Assembly (NCBI GenBank): GCA_914767715.1
Contig: OU612074.1
Coordinates: 11,008,062 to 11,072,061 of the forward strand
DNA length: 64,000 bases
Source: Membranipora membranacea
Taxonomy: Eukaryota; Bryozoa; Gymnolaemata; Cheilostomatida; Membraniporidae
Direction: 5' to 3'
Every line of letters begins with the position of its first letter. Within the stretch, counting starts at the first letter, position 1. The notes under the pieces are model-generated. The model was not told the DNA's origin. It ran no database searches and was given only the letters and a program-made list of their open reading frames with translations. The position numbers and the translations under genes were made by a program. Below are positions 13,110 to 26,400 of this stretch, piece after piece.

Positions 13110-13561
13110 AACTACTGCTAAAACAGCTGGGCTTTGCCCAGCAGAGCCACGAGTCAAACATTTAAATAGAGAGTTGTAGCATCAAAACATCTAGCCAGTA
13201 GCTTTGCATGGAGTTTTATGAGCTCTAAAAATGTAGGGAGTGTGTTCTTCCCCAGCCATCCGTCATTAGTGATGACAAAAGTTGACACTGACCAATCAGG
13301 TGCCATAAAAATCTAGCTGAGATCCAACGCTAATAAATGTAAAGGATCTCAGCTGAATTTTAAAGGCACCTGGTTGGTCAGTGTCAAATTTTGTCATCAC
13401 TAATGGTGGATGGCTTGGGAAGAAGATACTCCCTACTTTTTGAGAGCTCATATAACTTCATGCAAAGCTACTGGCTAGATTTTTTGATGTCACAACTCTC
13501 TATATAAAATTTGTTGACTGGTGGCTCTGCTGGGCAAAGCCCAGCTGTGGCAGCAGTGGTT
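13110..13561. mobile_element. Foldback MITE, 452 bp, TA-flanked
   Basis: Nearly the whole element is an inverted repeat. The left arm runs from ACTACTGC through CAGCTGGGCTTTGCCCAGC to the start of GGATCTCAGC; the right arm returns the same sequence in reverse complement. The spacer near 13330-13345 is about 18 bases. TA flanks both ends (13108-13109, 13562-13563), as for mariner-type MITEs. No open frame. Confidence 0.85.
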
Positions 13562-13879
13562 TAAGCTTGGAAGGAATTGTCTCGCCATCATAATAGGTCA
13601 TAATACTCAGCATCACTTAGGTAATTATATGGTCCTAGTTAGTAACTATTCCAAAACGGAAAAATTATAATTGGGAAGAAAATAAATGCATGGTAACCTC
13701 TATTATAGTAAAGGCTCTTGCGTTACAGCATTAACGGTCTGATGTTACAGTTGTTTGTCTGGGTTTTCAGATTGTTTCATCAGGTTTGTCAAGCAAGATC
13801 TATTTAATATTACTCTGTCCAAATAGAACTTGTATGGGATTAACATTAAATTTCCTTTTCACAATTCTAGACTCATTAT

Positions 13880-14256
13880 TATTGAGCTCAATTTTTGTCT
13901 AATGTAATGATTAATGTCACATAGACATTGTCACAACAACCTCCAGTTTACAAGGGCACCCATCATCTTTTCAATCAGAATTGCATTATCATCAAAGAGA
14001 AGATCTGAAGTAAAATCAGAAGAAACCCTTTCAGATGCAAAACATTACGTTTCTACGAGGCAATGTCTATTACCACCATAAATCATGCAGCCATTGTGAT
14101 AATGAAATGTTGCCATAAATTGTGATGATTCACTAATCATTACCTTATTCGAGACATTGGACTCAAGGTGTTTTTAATAGATGCCAAATGCCATAGGCAT
14201 TTACCAACTTGCACATCTGCATTCTGCAAGTCGTGTTGACAGTGAGACTAGCAGGA
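13880..14256 (+). repeat. Non-coding part of the inverted duplication shared with 62276-62740
   Basis: The bases before gene A match, in inverted orientation, those before gene B: for example the words around ACAACCTCCAGTTTAC, CATCAAAGAGAAGATC and TGTGATGATTCACTAATCAT recur in order. Homology outside exons shows that A and B come from a DNA-level duplication, not a processed copy. Confidence 0.75.
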
Positions 14257-15851
14257 ATGGAGTTTCAATCTTCTAACAGTTATGTGTTTGAACCTATACC
14301 TATGTTTATTCTTAGTACTAGAATGAGCTCTCTTGGTATACGCAAATCTCGCAAAGGACATTTGACAGAAACTGCTGAGCAAGTAGTACTAAAGAAGAGG
14401 GGCAGAAGATCAGCACTGACATCAGATGACACTGGAGTAATACTCGAGCTGAGGAAGACTCGTGCCAGGAAATCTAGATCTTTCGCAAAGGTATGTTACA
14501 GATAAATCAGATATCTATTCTAGTAGCAGACCAAGTGATCCAAATAATATGGCAGTGGTTGGTCGATAATCTATACTATGTCATATAAACCAGCAATTCA
14601 AGCATTTGACATTTTTGAGTGATGTGTCGGAGTGTGCTGTTTTTGAGAGGGCTCGCTGAAAGAACCGATTGGACTTCGGTTCGCCTTCGTTTTGTACCTG
14701 TACGTTTGAGCTAAGGATATTTAAAACCAGCGAGTTCTTATATCATATTTACATCAATATAGCGTGGAAGAGGACAGCCCAGTAAGATCGCGAGATCTAA
14801 GCTGACCCCTCAGGAGTCAGCAAAGAGATTACGTAACTCCGCCAGCTTTGTGACAGCAGATGACAGTTCTGCAGCATCACGTATTTCTCTTACATATACT
14901 CCTAGTCAACTGTGAGTAATTACTACAACAAAATACACATACGGATACATACCTCGTTTTAGTGAAGGAATAAAAGGTGGATATAAATGTTTCTCTACAG
15001 TATTCTCTCACCTCCAGTTACTCAAACCCTATGTTGAGTGACTTTAAGTGTGACGTTGAACACATCATGGTTTTAAATCATGTATAGATTTCAAACTTGT
15101 GTTGCTAGAGATATTTTTTTCCTTTCATGGATGAGACCGAAAACTGTTGTCCCATTTGTTGGAATTGCCCTATACCCCGTGGATGGATCTGGTTTTGACC
15201 ATTGTACCATTGAATGCTATCCTTAACCTGTTTATGACAAAACAGAGGGTGGGCTGCCCCTAAAGAGGGACGCAAGGTGCCCGGAGTCCTCATACTGAGA
15301 GTGTGATACATCCTAGTAAACTAAAATGCATCCTAGAGGTGAGGCCATGGTGGACCTCCTAATCGTGAGTGTGCAAGCTGCCAGAAACTGAAACAGGGAC
15401 TAATCAGCCAGTGGCCATGACACTTAGATCTTATCCAATAGGCCGAGAAGCCGAGAATGCTATCCTATAACTTGTCACGCAGATCAGAGTTTTGAAACAT
15501 GGGCTTAGAACCGCTCCCAATTAGGAGGGCATACAAAACCTAAACTGATGTTACCGCCAACCATCAAGGATATTGGCATCGCCTAACATTTTTTCTCATG
15601 AGGCAAAACAACTCCAAACATCAATCTCAACCTTTGAACCGTTGACAATATCAGGATTAGTTGAGTACAGTATGTAACCACGAGATAATTCATCAGCTAA
15701 AACAAATTCGATTTTTCATTGTAGAAATGTGGAAGTAAAATCCGAAAGTAGATCTTACAATGAGCCAACAAAGACAGCTCCGAGGACGAAACCTAAGTCG
15801 ATGAAATCCACAAAAACTAGGGCTCATGCAGTAAAAAGTATCAAGACTTGA
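14257..15851 (+). CDS. Gene A: three-exon paralogue of the gene C C-terminus
   Basis: Exons 14257-14490, 14763-14911 and 15725-15851 (TGA) give about 169 codons with canonical donors and acceptors and continuous phase. The ATG used opens MEFQSSNSYVFEPIPMF; a second option is splicing at TTCTAACAG into SYVFEPIPM, which is the form gene C uses. The protein is basic and low in hydrophobics: exon 1 has KKRGRRSALTSDDTG and ELRKTRARKSRS, exon 2 has RSKLTPQESAKRLRNSASF and ends TPSQL, exon 3 has TKTAPRTKPKSMKSTKTRA. Function unknown; such Lys/Arg/Ser-rich tails are often disordered. Homologous exons with the same order, phase and near-identical length occur in B (60794-62275) and C (17413-19716). 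It may be a short functional paralogue or a recent partial duplicate that is still open. Confidence 0.55.
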
Positions 15852-17412
15852 TGATCCCTTGGACACCAAAATACTATGATCGCAGTCAGTTGAATTTCCC
15901 CAATCCAAATACACACAAGAGATTCAACCTACAATCCACCAACAGTAAACTCTAGTCCCTTTACAAGTCATTTTATATTTTGTTCTCAATCACTTTGTTT
16001 CATTAGAATAGTTTTGACCTGTTATCTATCTGCTTGGATACATCTTAAGTTTTTTGTTTCAGTTGAATCTTTGTCATCTCACCTTAACAAGGAACTTCTT
16101 TGATGCTTATAAGCTTGTAAATATTAAACATTGAATTCTTCCTTTAGTGAGTATGAAAAGATTTTATGAATCATATTGATTTCGTATTTCAAGAGGAATG
16201 TATGCAGCCCATGATGCTTGATAACTTACAGAGTTGTCCCCTCTAGTAAAATGAGAAGACAATCCTGAAAAAGATCTATAATATACATAGTTGTATACTA
16301 TACTATACTTTACAATAACTAAAACAAATATCATTTCTCATCTCATCAGACAGCATAACAGCTAACCGCCAACTGACAAGTACAACATGAGACACATATC
16401 AAACAACTCAAAACAACTTTTGAGTGATTGGCATTGATAATTTGGCTGATTAAAGCCAATATCATTTATTATTACAGTCATTATTGTTTTACAGTGATTG
16501 ATAAATTGACTAAGGTTTTGTAAGCAAGAAGCAAGAGCTACTTTTTCTGAACAAGTAATATACCGATAAAAAGAGCAAACTCATTGGCTAACATATTCAA
16601 ACTAGTTCTCAGCAGCAGCAGCTTTGTAATATTTAATTTACAAATTATCGGATAATGAGGGGATTCTCTTTCAACTTCGATACAATCCAAGACACAGTAA
16701 GCATCATGCACATGTTAGCATGTAAGCATGTTCTTATGCTTGTAAAATATATAATTTGATAGCAATAATATGTTTCTTGCTGTTACTGCAAAACCTTTAG
16801 TCCATGGCCTAATCTCACTTTTTTCACTTTCATTTACAAACCTGGTTTAGAATTCGAGCATTCAACAGCAAGCTATTAGCCGTCCACCCCTGAAAACCAT
16901 ACTTTCAATAGAAGTTATTGTTATTTTTATTATGTTTGCACAACACAGATGGTATATGAGTGTAGAAAATTGATGTACCAATATGTTGGTAGTCATTGTC
17001 ACAATACTTACTCTCTGTTACAAACCCTTATCCAGGGCATTAACATACTTCTATTAGCCCTTCCGTATGATTATGGGATGCCTGTAGCTCAACTACAGTT
17101 TATGATACTTTCAAGAATTCACTTATCCCTTTATTTGTGAATAAATCAAATAAATCAATATATCACTCATGTCCAGACCCATCTCAAATTATCGAGAGAG
17201 ACCTGTTCATATGTCAATTAGGTGCTGAAAAAACAAACCCCATAAAAAGTAATAGTTTTGACTGTAAAATATATAATTCGATAGTAATAACAGTATGTGT
17301 TCTGGATCTTATGTTGTTTGCTGATTGATTGTTATCATAATCGGTGATGTCAATTTGGAAGTGCATTACGTCTGATACTGGGCAGCAATCACATTATATT
17401 GTTTAACAATAA
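15852..17412. other. Intergenic, no gene seen
   Basis: Spacer between the convergent 3' ends of gene A (+) and gene C (-). Short open frames only, no motif or repeat that I can support. Confidence 0.5.
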
Positions 17413-20400
17413 TCAAAGTCTGTTACTCTTGACAGCACGGGCTCCAATGTTTGTGGATGGTGATTGTCTCATCTTCAGTTTCGGTGGTTTTGATGAGGTC
17501 TTAGTTGGTCTTGTTCGAAATCTACCAACGGATTGTGATCCAAGATCTCTGTAAACAAAATGAGATTACTTCAGCTGTTGTTTATTCACTGTTTACACTA
17601 AATGATTATATAGTTTATATAATTTACTCAGCTCTCTAAGTTTGCAAACTTTATTAAGACATCTTATTGTAAAACATGAATAAGCCTCAACAGAAATTGA
17701 GAACTGATAATAACGAAATGCCATTGCTTTGACTTTTAGTCTTCACTTATATATCAGACACATTACATAAATTGCAGTAAAACATATTTTGTAGATATAT
17801 AGATATACAGCAATAAAACTTATATGAATGCATAAGGAGCAGTTCTTCATCATTTAGTATTTCTACAGCAATAATAAGTGAGCCTATCAGCAGTTGGTAG
17901 AAGCTCAAATGCTGAGATCAGATTGTAAAGAGCAATATTTAAAGATTCAAATTATGATATCAACCTTTGACTGAGACTTTCAGTAGATGATTGAGAATAA
18001 TTCTGTGAGCTAGAAGATTGGGCAAATTGAAAAATCAATTTAAGTAGTATTCTCAGATTTATATTGGACCTTTACGCATCTCAAGATGCCTGTGGATTGA
18101 AGCTTATCATTAATCACTTTTTAACTTAATCATCACCTTTGAACATGATTTTGAAGTGTGAGAACTTCTTTGTAGCTATGATATTTAGTAAGTACTTCTA
18201 AGGTTATAGCTGTCTCTATAATATAAGGGCTCAAATGACTGTTATACCAAAATCATATTTTAGGACCCTTCATACCATTTCTAAAACAAGGCATGTTTGA
18301 CACATGTACATGACACAGTAACTACTCACAATTGACTCGGAGTAGATTGAAGGGTAATACTTGATGCTACTGAACTGTCATCTGTTGTCACATAGCTGGC
18401 TGAGTTACGTAATCTCATCGGTGACTCCTGAGGAATAAGTTTCGATTTGGTGCTCCTACTAGGCTGTCCTCTCCCATGCTACGTAGGTTTGAATACAAAC
18501 ACACTGTTCACTGATTTTTAATATTGGTACATGAGTACTACATCAAAGATGAATTTTCTCTAAAGCAGTTATTGCATTCAGTTTCAGCCTCACAAACTTT
18601 CATGTGTGTACTATATCCGTAGTTATGGTTTACATGGAATTATACAAATTAGTATTTGACATTAGCCAAACCGCTTCAATGTATTTCCATCTTCCCATCT
18701 GATCTGATACGAGAAAGGACAATATTATTGATCACTTAAATTATCCAGATGTACCCATATACTTTATAATAAAGCTAGACAGGACACCATATACAGCTGA
18801 AGTGAGGCACTTAATTGTGGGGCAACGTAACGGCATTCGAAGGTGTAGAAGCAATGATGCTATCATTGATTAACTGTCCATAATCCAGGTTTATTGTTCA
18901 TAACTAGATCAAATTTTATAGGATTTTGAATTTGAAAATTGCTTTACATTCAACATCGTCTTGTTATCAACCTGATGCTAATTCTTCTTCAAAAAATGTT
19001 TTAGCCTAGAATAAGTATCAAACTGTTTAGGACAAGCTTCTATATCTATTATAATTTTAAAACTCAAATTCAATCAAAATTGATCGAGTTATCGACAAAG
19101 AACCTGGATTTTGAACAGTAAATCAATGATAGCATCATTGCTTCTACACCTTACAATGTCGTTACGCCGCCAACAATTAAATGCCTCAGTGCCTCAATGC
19201 TAATGCTCCATATAGTGTAAAGTGTATTATTAAGTCATGGATGTAACAAAAATGCGAATAATACTGCAACAGAAAGAACTTTGAACCATATTGTCAATTC
19301 TGTTGTAACTAATGAGTACGAACACCGTTACAAAATGAAGAAATATTAAATGGGAAGAGAAAGTTGACTCGTCTTCATTACCTGGTAGTTCCAGTAGGGG
19401 TTCAAACCGATTATGTTTTTACGACCCATCTATCATTCAAAACATACAAATAATGAAATTCGACAACATCCTTAAAACATGAGCCTTTCTATACAGTTAA
19501 ATACTAATCACCTTATGAGTGTTATATTATCTGAAACAAACCTTTAGAAAGGTTGATTTCGATTTCTCAGTGCGGGTCTTTCTAAGCTCTACTACTACTT
19601 CAGTATCATCTGCTGACAGTGCTGAAGGTTTTCCCCTTTTCTTTATTACAGCTAATTTACCAGGTCCTCTACGAATGTTGCGTATTCTAGTAGTAAGAAC
19701 AAGCATAGGTGTAAAGCTCTATCTGATTTTTAGAGTGAAACTCCATTCTTGCTATTTGTATCACTAGGAACCAAACTCTCTGAATGCAAACAGGTTTTCA
19801 AAATGCAAACATGCAAGTGAATAGCCTAAGGGTTAAAGCTTACTCCTCAAATTTAAAATAGACATAGTCAAACAACGATACCTGTCTTGGGTAGTTTTCA
19901 TTTGTGCTTTGACGCCAAATGTGTCCCAGAGATCTCGAACATTTTCCTTAAATGGTTTAACAAGAATCTTTGGGAACTTCAGTACTCGATTTGTCTGCAA
20001 ATCATAGATGCCAATGAGTAACAAAAAATCAAGTTTGAGGCAAATCAACCTGACATGGCAGAAAGTAAATTTGTCCAAACCAGCTACGTTTTAGTTTGTT
20101 GTTGACTTTTTTCACTCGGTCATATTACAAACTTTGTTTCCTACATACGGACCGAGCCATCGCCTTTAAGTGATATGAAGATGTACTTGTGTAAGTATTT
20201 CAATGCAAATGTCTTATTGTCACAACTGCACAGTGTCACAGTTAATAGGTGACTGGGTGATAAAATAAATAAAAAAATAGAGTAATGAATACAGTCACAA
20301 GGGCTACCATGATGGAAAAGGGATATGTAGATTCAATATCATTATCATTTGACCAAAGAGTTGGAGCTGGAGTTGACTCTAACTTGATTTGAAATAATAG

Positions 20401-23400
20401 GGAGAAAATATTGATGGAAATCATTGGCATAGTTCCACAAGTATTTTAAAAGGAATTAAGAGGAACAACCACAGTACCTTAGTGATACAGTTATTCAATG
20501 ACACAAAAAAACTTTGTCGGTTTGACAGTGTATAAAAGTAAATAATAAAATTTGTTCAGAACGGCATACTGGCATTATTATTGATACCTTTTTACTGTGC
20601 TGATATTTTCTCTGACCCACAAGAACAGTATATTTTATCCGCTCATGCTCGAGTGCACTGTGCTTCTCATAATCAGTCAGCCATTTCTCTCCCAGGAAAC
20701 AGTCAAACGGAGATTCAAACCTACAAGTTGTGACCAGATTTTTCTTGTATTTTTGAGAAAATACATCCTATGTCATTCAGGATATGAGCTCCTGACTAAT
20801 TCTTTCTCTTGAGTGTCAAGTATAAACATTAGGACTTTTCCAAACAATTGATACCTAGTAGCTTCCACTGGATCAAGGAGAGCGATTGACTCCCTTACTG
20901 CAATTTCATCATCAGAAAAGCTGCATCATTAGGTCAACTCAATTTCTATATATGTGTGTTTGTTTCAGTTGAAACCAGATAAGGAGACAAACCTGTTTGC
21001 TTGCAGAGATCTGAGAACTGGTTTAAGGTTATCAAGGATATGATTATTCTTTTCCTCCAGAGTTGACCAGAAGGGAGTAGGCCTCAAACTGATCCCTGGT
21101 TTTGTATATGAGCTCAACATAGCCTTCATATCGCTCACTTCAGACTGAGCTCGGGGGAAGGATCTATAATTTAAGAAGTTACAGAGCTACTAAATCAAAA
21201 TTGCTTCAATAAATTGATACTAACCTCCTTCCTACTAACAGACTAGCTGGATGAAAATTCACATGCACCAAGCACAAAATTTTCCATATCCAAGTTTGGA
21301 TTTGCTGCTCTCTTTGGATACTTTTTGTTGGCAATCTTATGACTATAAATGGGCTTAAAAGTTCAAACAATTAAATTATTTAATAACAAATATAGAAATT
21401 AAGTAGTACAATATATATTCCGTTGTCAATTGAAGTTTAAATAGTTTTTCTGTAGTTGACTGCAACAAAGTATAATGGCTATATATGTTACGGTTAGTCA
21501 TTAAATCATGCCGACTAACCTGTATATCAATTTGGGTTCAAATCTCAGTTTGAATTCAGGCAGCTGACGAAGTGAACATTTGAAAGATTTCTGCTTCCCA
21601 CCTTCAGGTTTACTGCTTTTTCCTCCAGGTAAGTTAGGAAGCATCACTACAATAAAACCAAACACTTCATTTTATCATTATTACGAAGATAGATATAATA
21701 CTCATAAACTGCCAAGTAAAGAAAAGGCCCCTCTACAACCCAAGTGCTGGTAGCCATACTATTACAGGTCCTAACGTCATAAGGCCGTATTATGATACAA
21801 ATAGATCCGTCCTACATATGCAATCACAACATCCTATAATATTAATCTGATATGAATTAACCTGAGCTATACCAACTGAGGAATTTCTGTCGGCACCATT
21901 TGACTGAATAGATACCAAAGTAATACTTTCAGCTTGAAATATCTTTAATTGTGTGTGTTTAGTACAGGTACAGTACTTTCACACATTGCATGTGATAAGC
22001 AGGTTTGGAACAAACCATAATCTTTAATTTGTTTGTGTTAGGACACAGGGAGACTTTTACATTTTGTATTTGATAAGCATACAGGCTCACGCTGGTTTTG
22101 CACATACCATGATCTTTAATTGCTGATCTGTTCTGTCGAAAAAAGTTGAGCTGACGTTGTGATTTAAAATCTTTTTTCTCTTTCGCAATCACTGCCAAGA
22201 CTGATTCCCATTTTCTCATTTTCTCCTTGCTCTGTCTAATGGGTAATGACCTGCATAAAGGTTGAGTATGTCTTTGTTAAATTTAAATGCAAAATATCAT
22301 TCCATACAAAATAAATTATATTATATTCATTTCAATGCCGTTATCAAGTCGAAGCATGTTGTTTTACTCCAGCTGGTGCTTATACTTCTGAGTGGGATTG
22401 CTGCTGAATAGAGCCATGCACAGTGCCATTGAATCATAACAGTAAAACATTGAGTCATAACAATGAGTCATGGCGTTGAGCCATGACATCGAGTCATGAC
22501 ATTGAGCCAAGAAATTGAGTCATGCTTTGAGTCATGAAATTGTGTCATGACTCTGTCAGCAAGAAATAACCTTGTTTCATAGAAAATAATGCATAACAAA
22601 GATTCTCAACAATATTAAGTCATATTTACTTAGCCTTAAATGGTATAGACATAATATTTAATTACTAGAATGTAACACATACTTTTTGAATCTTGAACCT
22701 CAACAATTCTATCTTTTGTTGACTTTTTGTTGGCACAGACAACATATAGAGTACAAATCATGATGTTACCAAATAAAAGTCTGAATTTTAAAATTAATTA
22801 TAGTCATTAAATTTACATTCTGATCCTACCTCAGATCCATTCTCAGATTACTGAGCCACTTTACCTTACTCCACAGCTCGCCACCCCTGTTCGGCTTCTC
22901 ACTAAAATAAAGTTATTGGTTTGGTAATAAATCTGTGTTAACACATTTCTTTATATATTCTTCGGGATGCCGATTTGACACAAAATTAAATCTGTTCAAG
23001 CCTTGGATAAAGTTTGTAAAATTTACTCATGCCATTTTTATCAAAATGATCGATAACACCCCAATTTAGCTCCGACCATCATCATCATAATAAACGGTGA
23101 AGAAATAATATTGTCCTATATTATTGAGAATTGATGTACTTTACTACCAACTCAATCTCTCAATGTGCTTTGACTACTGGACTACAAAGCTATAAGCTTG
23201 CAAATTTGAATCAACTTCCTAGAATCAAAACTATGCTCTCCGTGATCTTGGTCAGGAAAGAAGTTATTTTATGTATAAGGTTTAGTGTGAATCTGTTTTG
23301 CATACCCGTAACTATTGTGCTCAATACTAGGAGCATATTGTTTTTAACAGCATGTTTGATATTCAGTTACCCTTGGAGAAGGCCTGACAAAAAGTGATTG

Positions 23401-26400
23401 AGAAAGAACAACTTACATTTCTTTGTCAGGTGTTACAAGCTCAGGTGTGTTAATCATATCATCTAAGGTCATCTTGAGGTACTCACTATTCATTGGTGCC
23501 TTTCTGCTGATAAAAGCTCTAACAGCCTCAACACAATCTGACCTAAACTTATCCAGTGATCTATCAATAGAAATCAGATGAGGTTGTATTCTATCTTCCC
23601 TCGCTAATAACAGAATGTGGCCTGTATAAAAGCTATTACATGGTCTGTTAACTAAATATTGAGTATTTTGAGTATCATCGATACTTTTTTCAGAAAACTT
23701 GTCGAAAGGTGTTAAATACAGTTTTAAAAATTTGCCGCCTTTGACACAAACTGGTTGAGTCGAAATTCTATCCTTGCTAATTCAACTTACACACAAAATA
23801 TAGGTAAATATTACCTGCGGTATTCATGGTAGGCATTTGGTTTTCTTGTCAGCCTATCAATGTTGTGAGACATGTTGAGTAACGTCTTTCTTATTGTGTT
23901 ATCTCTTCTCTTTAGGATCAGCTTCGTTGTACATCTATCACAGTGTCTGTAAATCACACAATGTCAATTTGTATTTTGTGGCAGAAGCATACTCTCATGT
24001 GAAATAGGATAAAGCCTCTCGGTACCAAGGTCTTTGAAAAACTTGGTTGTTAGATGCGCGTCTTAAATGTCAATTTATAAATACGCTGTCTGAGCAAAGC
24101 TACATATTTCAAATCAGCAGTATTCAAACATATTTTATTTCATTCTAAAATTGTTTGAGTATCTACAACGTCTCACCTATGATACTGACTTGAGAACTTC
24201 TGGTCGTATTCCCTTGATTTTTCATTCTAATTGTAGCTATTCCTTGTTTAGCAATTTCCAAACCCTCAATTATCTTCAATTTAATTTCTTATGATTGTGA
24301 TGGCAATTTATAAAATTTAAACCACCAGTGCCCATGCAAAAGAATAGGAGCTGTCAATAACTGGGAGCATATGGTTCAGACGCCTCACAACCAGTTATTC
24401 GTATTGATCCAGGATTGGCAGCGCAAAGTAGTCCCAATAAAATTAACTTGTGATAATCAATCGTAGTAACAAGCCTTGATATGAATTTCAAGTACTAGAG
24501 AAGGAAAGCTCTATGATAACCGACAGGAATTAACAAGCAAGCTTCTGATCAATTGTAAAATACACTAAAATGACCTGTTTTTAGAGACTTATATTACTAC
24601 GCCAAATTTGGTGCAGAAATATATCAGGCAAAAAACCATGAATGGTTGGATTTTCCTCTGTATTCATGAGGCATTTATTTCAATTCATGTAGAGATGTTG
24701 ATTCAAAACTTGGGAATATACTAAAAGGATATGTTTGTAGGTAATTCACATGTAATTGTTCACTCAACATATGTTATATTTGAAATTAGCTGGGCAAAAT
24801 GAATATTGAGTTAAAATCCTGTGTCTGGAAGACTGTGTGATAGGCATTCTTATTAAACCCCTTCTCCATCACAAAAGTTTCATTTGTTCACAATAAATGC
24901 ATACTCCCCTCACCAAGGCCTTGGAGGACGCCCATATTAGAAATAATAATTCAGTCTAGATAAGGTTTTAACATAATTTTACTTCTCGTTTTGTCAGGTA
25001 AAAGTGCATTTTGATCAAAATTTGACTATTTTAGGAGTATGATAATTCAAAATTGCAAAATGGCACATCAATTTTTATCGATCAATACTGGCCAGCCCTG
25101 GGTAAGGGAGGGCACTAGGGTAATCAAATTTGTCCACCTTGGCCAACAATCGACACAGCTCACTTCCATTATAGCATTGTCAACGCTTATGGCTGAGCTA
25201 TCAGTATGTGAATTTTGCTGCAGTTTTTTTTCAAGTCAAATCGAACATTAAACATTTTTGTTGTTACGGCTGCATGATATAAGGGCAGTCTTTATGTATT
25301 GACTGCATTTTTTGCTCCAAGAACTTGCAATTTCTTTTTATATGAGCATAGTGACACTAAGTTTTGACATGTTGCTGAGCTTCAGTGACGCGTTATGATG
25401 TTACGTCATGGCGTAACGCCGTCACATTTTGGGTTTAGACTTCTTTGATCATGTTGATTGAGCAACCCCAAAAAAATTTTTGGCTAGGCACGTCCTTAAA
25501 AGTTTTGTCTTTGTCCAGTCTGTTGATATGTTTCATTGTTTTTCTGATCGAAGCTATTTTATCACAGCTATCATAAATGGTTACATAAACAGCCTCAATC
25601 TGAATCAATGCAATCAAATATAATATTTCATTTTTTATGTTTTTTGGTTCACCAAATTTTCATTTAGACAATTGGAAAACATTTCTCCATTATATTCATT
25701 GTCAATAAGAAATCAAGCAATATTCAAAATTGCTGAAAAGGAAAGATCACCATGTTGCAGGCTGGCGCCATCGATTGAATGATTTAACATTGCCATGTAT
25801 TTGAGATCAAGATCAGAATTTGATTATTTATTAGTAAAACTTACATTCTGTCTAGAGCCGTTGTAAGTTCTTTTCGACATGAAGTACAATGCTTCTTCTT
25901 TTGCACGGCAGCCTGTTCAACCAGATAGTGGTGTTTGATACCTAATCTAATCTCTTCAGTTTTCTTTTCTGTATATAATCTCTCCTTTACTAACTCCTTA
26001 GGGAACTTCAGCAACCCCAATGCTGGGTCATTTATCATGCAGTCTTGAATACTGTAAGAACAAGACAAGATTCAATTGATCATTATCACTGCGCTAATTT
26101 GTGCATCAGTGTTACGGTGTGCAGGGACAAAATCAGTAGAAAGAAGATAGGAGGTCTTTTTTTTCAAGTCTGGTGAACAGCAACTAGTCTGTTTGCACGG
26201 GCAGTGACCATCTTCAATCGTCAATTTAACTATGCTAAGCTGATAGACATTAATTTGGTTTATATGCTCACCAATGGAAACTTGAAATACACCTGGGTTC
26301 GAAGATAATATTTCGCACATGAAAACATTAAAGGAAAAAGAGCGCAAGTGTAATTGTCCTCTCATCAATGATTTTTCTAGCATTTGCATGATAAAATGTA

